Source: an uncultured Clostridia bacterium
GTDB taxonomy: Bacteria > Bacillota > Clostridia > Lachnospirales > Bianqueaceae
Direction: 5' to 3'
Length of the DNA: 39,565 nt
Assembly: GCA_944376225.1 (NCBI GenBank)
Contig: CALWBZ010000033.1
Location: 1-39,565 of the forward strand
In this document: one piece after another, positions 1 through 7,463 of the stretch
Position numbering within the stretch: position 1 is the stretch's first letter
How the letters are laid out: every line of letters starts with the position of its first letter
Notes under the pieces: generated by a model
Told to the model about the DNA's origin: nothing
The model's input: only the letters and a program-made list of their open reading frames with translations
Database searches by the model: none
Position numbers and translations under genes: made by a program

Positions 1-51
1 ATATCATAGCACTTGAAGTTGGCTTTAAGTCAAGGGATGACTTGTAAAAAA

Positions 52-510
52 TCAGAGACGCAATCCCTTTATGTCCTTCACACGGGCCAGGATCACATGG
101 CTTTTCAGGCTGCGAACGCCAGGCAGGGTATCCATCCTATTCCGAATCAGAGTTTCCAGTTGTTCCTGGGAGGGAACCACCGCGTGTACATGCAAACACG
201 CGTCCCCAGTCATACGATAGATCTGCGTAATCTCTTCGTTCTCTGAGAGTATGCCGATAATCTCCTCCAACCGGCTCGGTTCCGCCTCGATTTCAAAATA
301 ACAGGAAACCGCTCCCCCGATCTTCTGGGGATTGATGATCGTGGTATACTCCTCGATAATCCCCCTTTTCTCCAGGGCGTCGATTCTGGCCTTTACCGCC
401 ACCCGGGACAGTCCGATCTGAGCTCCCAGCTCCGAATAGGAACGTCGGGAGTTCTCAATTAAAAGAGCGATGATCTTCTGATCTGTTTCGTCCAGTCCTT
501 CTAAATACAT
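52..510 (-). CDS. Lrp/AsnC family transcriptional regulator
   Basis: A 152-residue protein with the two-part Lrp/AsnC layout. Residues about 7-55 form an AsnC-type winged helix-turn-helix (LDETDQKIIALL, then SYSELGAQIGLSRVAVKARI). Residues about 65-145 form the RAM effector-binding domain (ending VRSLKSHVILARVKD). The length is typical of the family. The chosen ATG lies 8 nt after an AGGGGG Shine-Dalgarno. It is divergent from the MATE exporter and their promoters interleave, so it may regulate that exporter, possibly in response to an amino acid; this is inference from layout only. No clear terminator is seen downstream (positions 1-51 hold nothing recognisable). Confidence 0.9.
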   Translation of the reverse strand: MYLEGLDETDQKIIALLIENSRRSYSELGAQIGLSRVAVKARIDALEKRGIIEEYTTIINPQKIGGAVSCYFEIEAEPSRLEEIIGILSENEEITQIYRMTGDACLHVHAVVPSQEQLETLIRNRMDTLPGVRSLKSHVILARVKDIKGLRL

Positions 511-547
511 TTCATGTTCCCCCTCTCGTCAAAACGAAAAGTTTGAA

Positions 548-576
548 TTGACATTTCATACGATAAATATTATAAT
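548..576 (+). promoter_or_regulatory. SigA-type promoter for the MATE gene
   Basis: TTGACA (548-553), 17-nt spacer, TATAAT (571-576): an exact consensus match on the plus strand, 50 nt upstream of the MATE start codon. It interleaves with the divergent promoter of the Lrp gene. Confidence 0.8.
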
Positions 577-597
577 TGGTTTGCGTTTAGAAATCAA
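569..597 (-). promoter_or_regulatory. SigA-type promoter for the Lrp/AsnC gene, sharing the -10 region with the MATE promoter
   Basis: On the minus strand: TTGATT (complement of 592-597), 17-nt spacer, TATAAT (complement of 569-574). The two -10 hexamers overlap within ATTATAAT at 569-576, so polymerase probably cannot occupy both promoters at once (inference). Confidence 0.7.
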
Positions 598-626
598 TAA
601 CTTTCACTATGTTTGGAGGAGCTCCT

Positions 627-1970
627 ATGCAGCGTGATCTGACCCAGGGCCCCATCGCCCGCAATCTACTCCTTTTCGCCCTGCCCCTCATGGCCGGCAA
701 TCTCTTGCAGCAACTCTATAATGTGGCGGACACCTGGGTTGTGGGGCGTTTTCTGGGCTCGGAGGCTTTGGCCGCGGTGGGCTCTTCCTATACGCTAATG
801 ACCTTTCTGACTTCGATCTTCCTGGGGCTTTGTATGGGGACGGGGACGGCCTTTGCCATCCAATACGGCCGCAAGAACATGGAACGGCTCCGGCAGTCTC
901 TTTTCGTCTCCTTTATCCTAATCGCCGGCATCACCCTCCTGTTGACCGTCTTGGTCTTCCTGCTGCTGGATCTGATTCTGCTCTGGATGCAGACGCCGCC
1001 GGAACTCATGACGATGATGCGGGAATACCTTTGGTATATTTTCTGGGGAATCCCCGCCCTCTTTCTCTATAACTATTTCGCCAACGTACTGCGCTCGGTG
1101 GGTAATTCCGCGGTTCCGCTGCTTTTCCTGGCGATTTCCTCCGTCCTGAATATCGCTTTGGACTTGCTCTTTGTCCTAGCCTTCCACTGGGGCGTGGCCG
1201 GGGCGGCCATCGCCACCGTCCTATCCCAGTACCTTTCCGGTATCGGCATCCTGTTATATACGCTCCTGCGTTTCCCGGAACTTCGTATAGGACGCCGTCA
1301 CATGCGATGGGATCGTAAGATTCTAAGGGAAATTTCCCATTTTTCCTTCCTGACCTGCGTCCAACAGTCGGTCATGAATCTGGGCATCCTTATGGTTCAG
1401 GGGTGCATCAACAGCTTCGGCACCGTGGTGATGGCCGCCTTCGCTGCCGCGGTCAAGATCGATTCCTTTGCCTATATGCCTGTGCAGGATTTCGGCAACG
1501 CCTTTTCCACCTTTGTGGCGCAAAACTACGGGGCCGGCCAGACGGAACGCATTCGTAAGGGCATCAGATCTTCCCTCCTCTGCGTTTTTATATTTTGCGT
1601 ATGCATCACCAGCCTGGTCTGTCTTTTCGCGAGGCCCCTCATGCTTCTTTTTATCGACGCCTCAGAGACCGCCATCCTGGACGCGGGCGTCCAATATCTT
1701 TATATCGAAGCCTCCTTCTATCTCGGCATCGGCGTCCTATTCATGCTGTACGGCTATTATCGGGCCGTAGGCCGTCCCGGGATCTCCGTGGTGCTGACCG
1801 TGATCTCGCTGGGCACCCGGGTGGCGCTGGCTTATACGCTGTCCGCCATTCCTTTCATCGGCGTGACGGGAATCTGGGTCTCCGTCCCCATCGGATGGTT
1901 CCTGGCGGATCTGACCGGCGTCCTGATCTATCTCCGCTCTCGTAAGAAAACGACTCCGCGTGTCCCTTGA
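627..1970 (+). CDS. MATE family efflux transporter
   Basis: A 447-residue multi-helix membrane protein of the MATE (DinF/NorM-like) family, expected to export cationic drugs or metabolites using an ion gradient. It begins with the family-typical MQRDLTQGPIARNLLLFALP, followed by LLQQLYNVADTWVVGRFLG, and has about 12 hydrophobic segments. The start is ATG 627 because GGAGGA (615-620) is spaced 6 nt before it; an in-frame ATG at 609 lies upstream of that site. The last codons and stop lie inside a terminator hairpin. The substrate cannot be inferred. The divergent Lrp-type regulator suggests an amino-acid-related signal or substrate. Confidence 0.93.
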   Translation: MQRDLTQGPIARNLLLFALPLMAGNLLQQLYNVADTWVVGRFLGSEALAAVGSSYTLMTFLTSIFLGLCMGTGTAFAIQYGRKNMERLRQSLFVSFILIAGITLLLTVLVFLLLDLILLWMQTPPELMTMMREYLWYIFWGIPALFLYNYFANVLRSVGNSAVPLLFLAISSVLNIALDLLFVLAFHWGVAGAAIATVLSQYLSGIGILLYTLLRFPELRIGRRHMRWDRKILREISHFSFLTCVQQSVMNLGILMVQGCINSFGTVVMAAFAAAVKIDSFAYMPVQDFGNAFSTFVAQNYGAGQTERIRKGIRSSLLCVFIFCVCITSLVCLFARPLMLLFIDASETAILDAGVQYLYIEASFYLGIGVLFMLYGYYRAVGRPGISVVLTVISLGTRVALAYTLSAIPFIGVTGIWVSVPIGWFLADLTGVLIYLRSRKKTTPRVP

Positions 1971-1986
1971 CACGCGGAGCCGTTTC
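1951..1986. terminator. Bidirectional terminator hairpin between MATE and araD
   Basis: CTCCGCGTGTC (1954-1964) pairs perfectly with GACACGCGGAG (1969-1979) across a 4-nt loop, flanked by GTTTC on the plus side and GTTTTC on the minus side. The left arm and loop are the last MATE codons, and the TGA stop (1968-1970) sits at the loop edge. It lies between two convergent genes. Confidence 0.82.
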
Positions 1987-2689
1987 ATTTCTGCCCGTAA
2001 TAAGCGTTCGCGCCGTGCTTACGCAGGAAATGCTTGTCTAAAAGCGCCTGCTGCATGCTCTCGTAGGGAATCTCTCCCTTCTGGGCACGGATCGCCGCCG
2101 TATAATATGCCATATGCGCCAGCTGTTCCAACACCACCGCGTGATAGACCGCCTCATCCGGATCCTTGCCCCAGCTGAAGGGGCCGTGCTCCCGTACCAA
2201 TACCGCCGGGATCTGCTCCGGATCCTTATCCTTAAAGGTCTCCGTAATCACAAGGCCCGTGTTCTTCTCATACGCCTCGGCGATCTCCGCCTCCGTCATG
2301 GCGCGGGTGCAGGGAACGGTCCCGTAGAAATAGTCCGCGTGGGTGGTTCCCAAGGCCGGGATATCCGCACCGGCCTGAGCGAAAATCGTGGCCCAGGTGG
2401 AATGGGTATGAACGATCCCTCCCGCCTTCGGAAACGCCTTATACATCTCCAGGTGGGTGGCCGTATCGGAGGAGGGCCTGTAGTCGCCTTCCACCACGTT
2501 TCCTTCCATATCTACTACCACCATGTCCTCCGCCTTCATATCGTCGTACTCCACGCCGGAGGGCTTAATGACCACAAGGCCCTTCTTCCGGTCAATCCCG
2601 CTCACATTGCCCCAGGTAAAGATCACGAGGCCATGACGGGGCAGCGCCATGTTCGCTTCAAAGACTTTTTCTTTTAAGTGCTTTAACAT
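1985..2689 (-). CDS. araD: L-ribulose-5-phosphate 4-epimerase (class II aldolase family)
   Basis: A 234-residue class II aldolase/adducin-fold enzyme that interconverts L-ribulose 5-phosphate and D-xylulose 5-phosphate, feeding L-sugars into the pentose phosphate pathway. Diagnostic segments are [15 protein letters not shown] (19-33), the zinc ligands in HTHS (His94, His96), THADYFYG (116-123) and REHGPFSWG (His168). The length matches bacterial AraD (~231). ATG 2689 follows GAGAGGG. It lies 13 nt after the FGGY kinase gene, so the two are probably cotranscribed: the kinase makes a phosphorylated ketopentose that AraD epimerises. The sibling epimerases UlaF and SgbE cannot be fully excluded by eye. 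Confidence 0.92.
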   Translation of the reverse strand: MLKHLKEKVFEANMALPRHGLVIFTWGNVSGIDRKKGLVVIKPSGVEYDDMKAEDMVVVDMEGNVVEGDYRPSSDTATHLEMYKAFPKAGGIVHTHSTWATIFAQAGADIPALGTTHADYFYGTVPCTRAMTEAEIAEAYEKNTGLVITETFKDKDPEQIPAVLVREHGPFSWGKDPDEAVYHAVVLEQLAHMAYYTAAIRAQKGEIPYESMQQALLDKHFLRKHGANAYYGQK

Positions 2690-2702
2690 TGTATCCCTCT
2701 CC

Positions 2703-4301
2703 TTATTTCCAGATTCCGGACTCCACCGCGGCCCGCTCGATCATAAGCCCCTTCTTATAACTTTCGATAAAGGTCTCGAACCCGGCCACATCGGCGGGAT
2801 CCGGTTCCATCCGCACGCCTTCTTCTCCCCGGAAGACATGGCGATTCAGATAATCCGCGAGGGACTCCCCGTCTTCCTTATGCAGCATGTAGGCCGCCAG
2901 CAGCGCGATACCCCAGGCGCCGCCCTCCCCGGCGGTCTTCATCACGGAGACCGGCGTATTCATAGCGGCCGCGAGGATCCGCTGTCCCACGCCCTCGGTC
3001 TTAAAGAGTCCACCGTGTCCGAGAATCTTGTCGATCCGCACCTGCTCCTCCTTAGACAGGATGTCCAGCCCCACCTTGAGGGCGCCCAGAGACGTAAAGA
3101 GGTGGGCGCGCATGAAGTTTGCCAGGTTAAAACGGCTTTCCGGGGAACGCACGAACAGCGGGCGTCCCTCCTCAAATCCTGTGATGTGTTCTCCAGAGAA
3201 ATAACAGTAGGCCAGCAGGCCCCCACAGTCCGCGTCGCCGGAAAGCGCCTTGCGGTAAAGCTTTCCGTACAGATCGTTCATATCCGGCTCGAGGCCCATC
3301 AATTGGGCAAACTCCCGAAACAGCCCCACCCAGGCGTTCAGGTCGGAGGTGCAGTTATTGGAATGCACCATGGCCACGGGATCCCCCGACGGCGTCGTCA
3401 CCAAATCGATCTCCGGATGCACCTTGGAAAGTTCCTTCTCCAGCACGATCATGGCAAAGACGGAGGTGCCCGCGGATACGTTGCCGGTTCGCGGAGAGAC
3501 ACTGTTCGTGGCAGTCATTCCCGTCCCCGCGTCTCCTTCCGGCGGACACAGCGGAATACCGGCCTCGAGCTCACCGGAGGGATCCAGAAGCTTCGCCCCC
3601 TCTTTTGTCAAGCGGCCCGCCTCCTGTCCCGCCACCAGCACCTCGGGCAGGATCTCTCCGATCTTCCAGGGAAAGCCGCGATCCGCCACCAGACAGTCGA
3701 ACTGATCCAGCATCTTCTTATGATAATCCTTCGTCCCCGCGTCGATCGGGAACATGCCGGAAGCCTCCCCGACGCCCAGCGCCTTTCGTCCCGTCAGCAT
3801 CCAGTGGATGTACCCTTCCAGCGTGGTCATGAAACGGATCCTGGACACATGCTCCTCTCCGTTCAGGATCGCCTGATACAGATGGGCAATGCTCCAGCGC
3901 TGGGGGATGGGATGCTGAAAAAGCGCCGTCAGCTCCTCCGACGCCTGGGCCGTGATATTGTTGCGCCAGGTACGAAAAGGCGTCAGCAGCTCCCCCTTCT
4001 CATCGAAAGGCATATAGCCGTGCATCATGGCGCTGAACCCGATGGCTCCGACGCGCTTAAGACAAACGCCGTACTTTTGCTCCACGTCCTCCTTAAGGCT
4101 CCCGTAACAATCCCTGAGCCCGCCCCAGATGTCCTCCAGGCTGTATGTCCAGATATTATTCTCGTACCGATTCTCCCAGTCGTGACTGCCGGAAGCGATC
4201 GGGCGGTTTTCTTCGTCCACGAGCACCGCCTTGATTCTGGTCGAACCAAATTCGATCCCCAGTACCGTCCTTCCCTGCCGAATCTGTTCCGTGGTATTCA
4301 T
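2703..4301 (-). CDS. FGGY-family carbohydrate kinase (ribulokinase/xylulokinase-like)
   Basis: A 532-residue FGGY sugar kinase that would phosphorylate a ketopentose with ATP. The N-terminal nucleotide loop reads [17 protein letters not shown]. The middle carries [21 protein letters not shown] and the C-terminal lobe [20 protein letters not shown]. Start ATG 4301 is preferred because GGGAGG is spaced 6 nt before it; the in-frame TTG at 4307 abuts that site. It is the first gene of a two-gene operon with araD. Pairing with L-ribulose-5-phosphate 4-epimerase suggests L-ribulose or L-xylulose as substrate (inference). No arabinose isomerase or transporter is present in the window, so the upstream sugar stays open. 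Confidence 0.85.
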   Translation of the reverse strand: MNTTEQIRQGRTVLGIEFGSTRIKAVLVDEENRPIASGSHDWENRYENNIWTYSLEDIWGGLRDCYGSLKEDVEQKYGVCLKRVGAIGFSAMMHGYMPFDEKGELLTPFRTWRNNITAQASEELTALFQHPIPQRWSIAHLYQAILNGEEHVSRIRFMTTLEGYIHWMLTGRKALGVGEASGMFPIDAGTKDYHKKMLDQFDCLVADRGFPWKIGEILPEVLVAGQEAGRLTKEGAKLLDPSGELEAGIPLCPPEGDAGTGMTATNSVSPRTGNVSAGTSVFAMIVLEKELSKVHPEIDLVTTPSGDPVAMVHSNNCTSDLNAWVGLFREFAQLMGLEPDMNDLYGKLYRKALSGDADCGGLLAYCYFSGEHITGFEEGRPLFVRSPESRFNLANFMRAHLFTSLGALKVGLDILSKEEQVRIDKILGHGGLFKTEGVGQRILAAAMNTPVSVMKTAGEGGAWGIALLAAYMLHKEDGESLADYLNRHVFRGEEGVRMEPDPADVAGFETFIESYKKGLMIERAAVESGIWK

Positions 4302-4330
4302 AGTCAACCTCCCATAGCATGTTTTTCTTT

Positions 4331-4359
4331 ATCATAGCAAACCCCTTGACGCTTGTAAA
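4331..4359 (-). promoter_or_regulatory. SigA-type promoter of the kinase-araD operon
   Basis: On the minus strand: TTTACA (complement of 4354-4359), 17-nt spacer, TATGAT (complement of 4331-4336), followed by the leader and GGGAGG site of the kinase. It sits just after the terminator of the preceding threonine operon. Confidence 0.7.
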
Positions 4360-4382
4360 GAGATTTTTTGCTCAAAATATGG

Positions 4383-4411
4383 AAAAAAGGAGCCATCCTG
4401 ACGACGACTCC
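4383..4411 (-). terminator. Rho-independent terminator of the ACT-hom-kinase operon
   Basis: Minus-strand stem GGAGTC / GGCTCC (4406-4411 with 4389-4394, including one G-U pair) followed by six T residues (complement of 4383-4388). It lies 10 nt after the stop of the phosphoglycerate-mutase-like gene. Confidence 0.72.
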
Positions 4412-4420
4412 TTCCTCTGA

Positions 4421-5626
4421 TTACCGATCCTGTGAAAAGACTTCCGGCAGCATCTCGCAGCCCCGCAGATGCCGGCCATGCTCGTGGGCCCAGCTCTCGG
4501 AAAACTCCACGCCCTCCGGATGGGATACCGGCCGATCCGAGCGATAGACCATACAGGGCACGCCGTCCCTCGTATGGGTCTTCACGCGTACCGGCGTAGG
4601 ATGATCCGGCGTGATGATGATCGTATAGGGTTCTCCGCTGGCTTCCAGGGCGTCGGCGATCGGTCCTACGATCTTTTCGTCGATCTGTTCCACAGACCAT
4701 ACCTTACCTTCCAGATCTCCCGCGTGGCCGCACTCGTCCGTGGCTTCGACATGTACGTAGACAAAGTCATATCCCTTTTCCAGAAGAGCCTCCACCGCCG
4801 CCCGGCCCTTTCCCGCGAAATTCGTATCCTTGTTGCCCGTAGCGCCCTCCACAAAGAGCACGTCCATCTTCATTCCCAGGGCGATCCCCCGCAAAAGATC
4901 CACCGCGGAAATCATGGCCCCCCGAAGTCCCTGTCTGAAAGGAGGATACTGGGTGGGACGCCCCGCCCCCCAGGCCCACAGAGAGTTGGCCGGGCGTTTC
5001 CCCGCCGCGACCCGCGCCCGGTTCACCGGATGATCTTTTAGAATCTCATAGCTTCTCTTCATGATCTCCAGAATTTCCGGGTTCTTCGGCAGATACTCCG
5101 CCACCGGCCTGCCCGAGATGTCGTGGGGCGGCGTATAATCCTCCCTCATCTCTCCGCCCTTTTGCAGCAGGATATGACGGTAGCTCACCCCCGCGTAATA
5201 TTGATACTTATCGTTTTGCAGCTCGTCCCGCACCGCGGCGATCAGCTGCGCCGCCTCCTCCGTGGAGATCTCGCCGCCGGAGTAGTCTACCATCGTCTTA
5301 TCCTCGTACCGTTCTTCTTCCGACAGCGTCACGAGGTTGATTCGATAGGTGATGTCGCCGGGTTCCATGGGCACCTTCATGCTCAGGGCCTCCAGGGGCG
5401 ACCTGCCGGAATAATATTCCTCCGGATCCAGTCCGATGACGGAGAGATTTCCCACGTCGCTGCCCGCGGGCAGCGCGTCCGGAATCGTAAAGAGCTCCAT
5501 TACCTCGGCGGTTTTAACGAGCCTGTCCATGTTCGGGGTCTTCGCCGCCTGCACCGGCGTCTTGCCCATCAGAGCCTCCTGGGGCTCGTCCGCCATACCG
5601 TCTGTCAAAATCAGGGCGTATTTCAT
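4421..5626 (-). CDS. ApgM-like phosphoglycerate mutase family protein, probable homoserine kinase
   Basis: A 401-residue alkaline-phosphatase-superfamily protein of the cofactor-independent phosphoglycerate mutase (ApgM) type. It opens MKYALILTDGMADEP with metal-ligand Asp, then AGSDVGNLSVIGLDP (the SD dyad around the nucleophile Ser), YYSGRSPLEA, HVEATDECGHAGD and TPDHPTP. A subfamily of these proteins (TIGR02535, proposed homoserine kinase) substitutes for ThrB in organisms lacking GHMP homoserine kinase. Here the gene follows homoserine dehydrogenase by 15 nt, with SD AAGGAAGAGG, so phosphorylation of homoserine to O-phosphohomoserine is the favoured role (inference from family and operon). 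A true phosphoglycerate mutase is the alternative. It ends before a terminator at 4383-4411. Confidence 0.85.
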   Translation of the reverse strand: MKYALILTDGMADEPQEALMGKTPVQAAKTPNMDRLVKTAEVMELFTIPDALPAGSDVGNLSVIGLDPEEYYSGRSPLEALSMKVPMEPGDITYRINLVTLSEEERYEDKTMVDYSGGEISTEEAAQLIAAVRDELQNDKYQYYAGVSYRHILLQKGGEMREDYTPPHDISGRPVAEYLPKNPEILEIMKRSYEILKDHPVNRARVAAGKRPANSLWAWGAGRPTQYPPFRQGLRGAMISAVDLLRGIALGMKMDVLFVEGATGNKDTNFAGKGRAAVEALLEKGYDFVYVHVEATDECGHAGDLEGKVWSVEQIDEKIVGPIADALEASGEPYTIIITPDHPTPVRVKTHTRDGVPCMVYRSDRPVSHPEGVEFSESWAHEHGRHLRGCEMLPEVFSQDR

Positions 5627-5641
5627 CTTTCCTCTTCCTTT

Positions 5642-6841
5642 CTATTCTTCCACTTTGCGGAAAACGCCGCGCACCTTCGCCCGGCGCTCGATCTGTTCCA
5701 GTAATTCCGCAAGTTCTTGTTTGGAACATTGTTCCGTAAGGATGCTGAATCCGCCCTCGGTGGAGGCTAGGGAAGCGATCAGCGGGTGTTCCGTCTTCTC
5801 GCCTTCTGCCCGCACCATGTATCTGCAGGGACGATCCGCCGGGTGGGAAGGTTCGTCCGTCTCCTTACTCCAGGTATGCATCTCGTATACGCCGCTGCCG
5901 TCTAAGGCCGCCAAGATGTCCGCGACCACCGCGCTGGCCGTCGCCAGTTTTCCCGCGCCTTTCCCGTAAAACATGGTGTCCCCCAGCATGCTGCTTTTCA
6001 CCATGACCGCGTTAAAGACGCTGTTGACCGCGGCAAGCAAATGGTTCATGGGTACAAAGGTGGGCTCTACGGACACATAGAGTTTTCCGTCTTCCTGGGA
6101 GCAGGAGCCTAATAACTTTAACCGGCCCCCCAGGGCCGCCGCGCCCTCGATATCCGCCTTGGTGATGCCGCTGATGCCCTTGGTGGGCACATCCTGATAC
6201 CGAACGTGCTTACCGCGGATCATCGAGGCCAGAATCGCGATCTTCCGGGCCGCGTCGTAGCCTTCGATATCCGCCTCCGGATCCCGTTCCGCGTATCCCC
6301 TGGCCTGGGCATCTTTCAGGGCTTCTTCAAAGGTCGCCCCCGTGTCTTCCATAAGGGCCAGGATGTAGTTGGTGGTACCGTTTAAGATTCCGGTGATCTG
6401 CCGGATCTCCTCCTGAATCATCGCGGTGTTCATCGTGCGCAGGATGGGGATCCCTCCCGCCACGCTGGCCTCAAATAAAAAGCTGACCTGATGGGCCTTC
6501 GCTATCTCCCCCAGTTCCGCCCCATAGGCTTCTACCAGCGCCTTGTTGGAAGTCGCCACGTGCTTTCCCGCCGCGAGGGCCTGGGACACATATTCGTAGG
6601 CCGGATGCAGTCCTCCCATGACTTCCGCCACTACTTCGATCTCCGGGTCATTCAGGATCTCCTGAAAGTCATGCACGATATATTTCTGTATGGGATCATC
6701 CGGGAAATCCCGAATATCCAGCACTTTCACCGCCTGAACCGGCTCTCCCAGCCTCTTTGCAATCTGTTCCGCGCTTCTTTCCAAGACCGCGACCACACCG
6801 GAACCCACCGTTCCGTAACCTAATACCGCTATTTTTCTCAT
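5642..6841 (-). CDS. hom: Homoserine dehydrogenase
   Basis: Reduces L-aspartate 4-semialdehyde to L-homoserine with NAD(P)H, at the branch to threonine and methionine. The Rossmann loop GYGTVGSGVV is at residues 8-17, the catalytic-domain motif TNKALVEAYGAELGEIA near 117-133, and GILNGTTNYIL with YAERDPEADIEGYDAARK in the middle. At 399 residues it is shorter than Bacillus Hom (~433). The C-terminal tail (RYMVRAEGEK to the end) looks like a reduced ACT-type domain, so feedback control may be altered or moved to the upstream ACT protein (inference). ATG follows the upstream TGA by one nucleotide with a poor SD, which implies translational coupling. Confidence 0.93.
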   Translation of the reverse strand: MRKIAVLGYGTVGSGVVAVLERSAEQIAKRLGEPVQAVKVLDIRDFPDDPIQKYIVHDFQEILNDPEIEVVAEVMGGLHPAYEYVSQALAAGKHVATSNKALVEAYGAELGEIAKAHQVSFLFEASVAGGIPILRTMNTAMIQEEIRQITGILNGTTNYILALMEDTGATFEEALKDAQARGYAERDPEADIEGYDAARKIAILASMIRGKHVRYQDVPTKGISGITKADIEGAAALGGRLKLLGSCSQEDGKLYVSVEPTFVPMNHLLAAVNSVFNAVMVKSSMLGDTMFYGKGAGKLATASAVVADILAALDGSGVYEMHTWSKETDEPSHPADRPCRYMVRAEGEKTEHPLIASLASTEGGFSILTEQCSKQELAELLEQIERRAKVRGVFRKVEE

Positions 6842-6842
6842 A

Positions 6843-7280
6843 TCATTCCCGCGCCAAAAGCTTCACCGACGCGACTCCTTTCACCTCACGAATTTTATCC
6901 AACAGCTCTCCCATGGGCGTACTCTCCGCGCCGCACCGGGCGTTCATCGAGATCTCGGCGAACCCGTTCGTGGGAACCGACTGATAGATCGTCTCAATAT
7001 TCAGCTGCGCGCCGGACACCGTCTCCAGCACCTCCGAAAGCACCCCGGGCTGATCCTGCAGTACGCAGGAAATCGTCACCGAATGCCTGTGAACTCCCTC
7101 CGCCAAAGGCTCGATCTCATCTTTATATTTATAAAATGAGCTGCGGCTGATCCCCAGCTTTTCCGTTACTTCCTGTACCGTCTTGGCCTCGCCCGAATGC
7201 AGCATTCGCTTGGCCTCCACTACTTTCAAAAGTACCTCCGGCAGCGCGTCTCTCTTGACCAGGTAATACTCTGTTCCCAC
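6843..7280 (-). CDS. ACT domain-containing HTH protein (PheB/UPF0735-like)
   Basis: 145 residues from a GTG start at 7280. AAGGAGGAG (complement of 7287-7295) is spaced 6 nt before it, and the operon promoter at 7346-7374 rules out the longer reading. The N-terminal half has a helix-turn-helix-like segment (TVQEVTEKLGISRSSFYKYKD). The C-terminal half is an ACT amino-acid-binding domain (SCVLQDQPGVLSEVLETVSG). Homologues are often placed beside hom or phe genes (PheB-type). It leads the threonine operon and is coupled to hom, so it is probably an amino-acid-sensing regulator or a detached regulatory subunit (inference). No enzymatic motif is present. Confidence 0.88.
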   Translation of the reverse strand: MGTEYYLVKRDALPEVLLKVVEAKRMLHSGEAKTVQEVTEKLGISRSSFYKYKDEIEPLAEGVHRHSVTISCVLQDQPGVLSEVLETVSGAQLNIETIYQSVPTNGFAEISMNARCGAESTPMGELLDKIREVKGVASVKLLARE

Positions 7281-7345
7281 AGACGACTCCTCCTTTTCTA
7301 TCGCTAAGTCCGTCTTATGCGGACAATCGTTCGCGCGTATTGGAT

Positions 7346-7374
7346 ATTTTATCATAAAATCGCAAGGATGTCAA
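7346..7374 (-). promoter_or_regulatory. SigA-type promoter of the ACT-hom-kinase operon
   Basis: On the minus strand: TTGACA (complement of 7369-7374), 17-nt spacer, TAAAAT (complement of 7346-7351). The leader is about 60 nt and contains a small stem built from GTCCG/CGGAC around 7304-7322. Confidence 0.78.
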
Positions 7375-7387
7375 TCCCAATATATGA

Positions 7388-7432
7388 AAGAAAAACGGGC
7401 GATTTTGAAGAAAACGCTTTCAAAATCGCCCG
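7388..7432 (-). terminator. Strong terminator after the Gld-type ABC operon
   Basis: A perfect 14-bp stem: CGGGCGATTTTGAA (7396-7409) pairs with 7419-7432. Five T residues (complement of 7391-7395) follow on the minus strand. It lies 32 nt past the DUF4340 gene stop and just upstream of the next operon's promoter. Confidence 0.87.
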
Positions 7433-7463
7433 TTCTTTCGGCAAATTTCGCTTATTGCCAAAC

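Noticed and set aside
1..51. Short inverted repeat AAGTCA/TGACTT near 31-47 as a terminator of the Lrp gene
   Set aside because: The stem is only 6 bp and on the minus strand the T run lies before the stem, not after it.
2649..4337. A 562-codon open frame on the plus strand
   Set aside because: It is the complement of the FGGY kinase gene, shows His/Arg-rich nonsense composition and no domain.
7281..7355. Longer start for the ACT/HTH protein (25 extra residues)
   Set aside because: The extension overlaps the -10 region of the operon promoter (7346-7374), while AAGGAGGAG is ideally spaced before GTG 7280.
7409..7422. A catabolite-repression (cre)-like site AGAAAACGCTTTCA
   Set aside because: It is formed by the loop and inner arms of the 14-bp terminator stem and lies upstream of the operon promoter's -35; function as a CcpA site is unlikely though not excluded.
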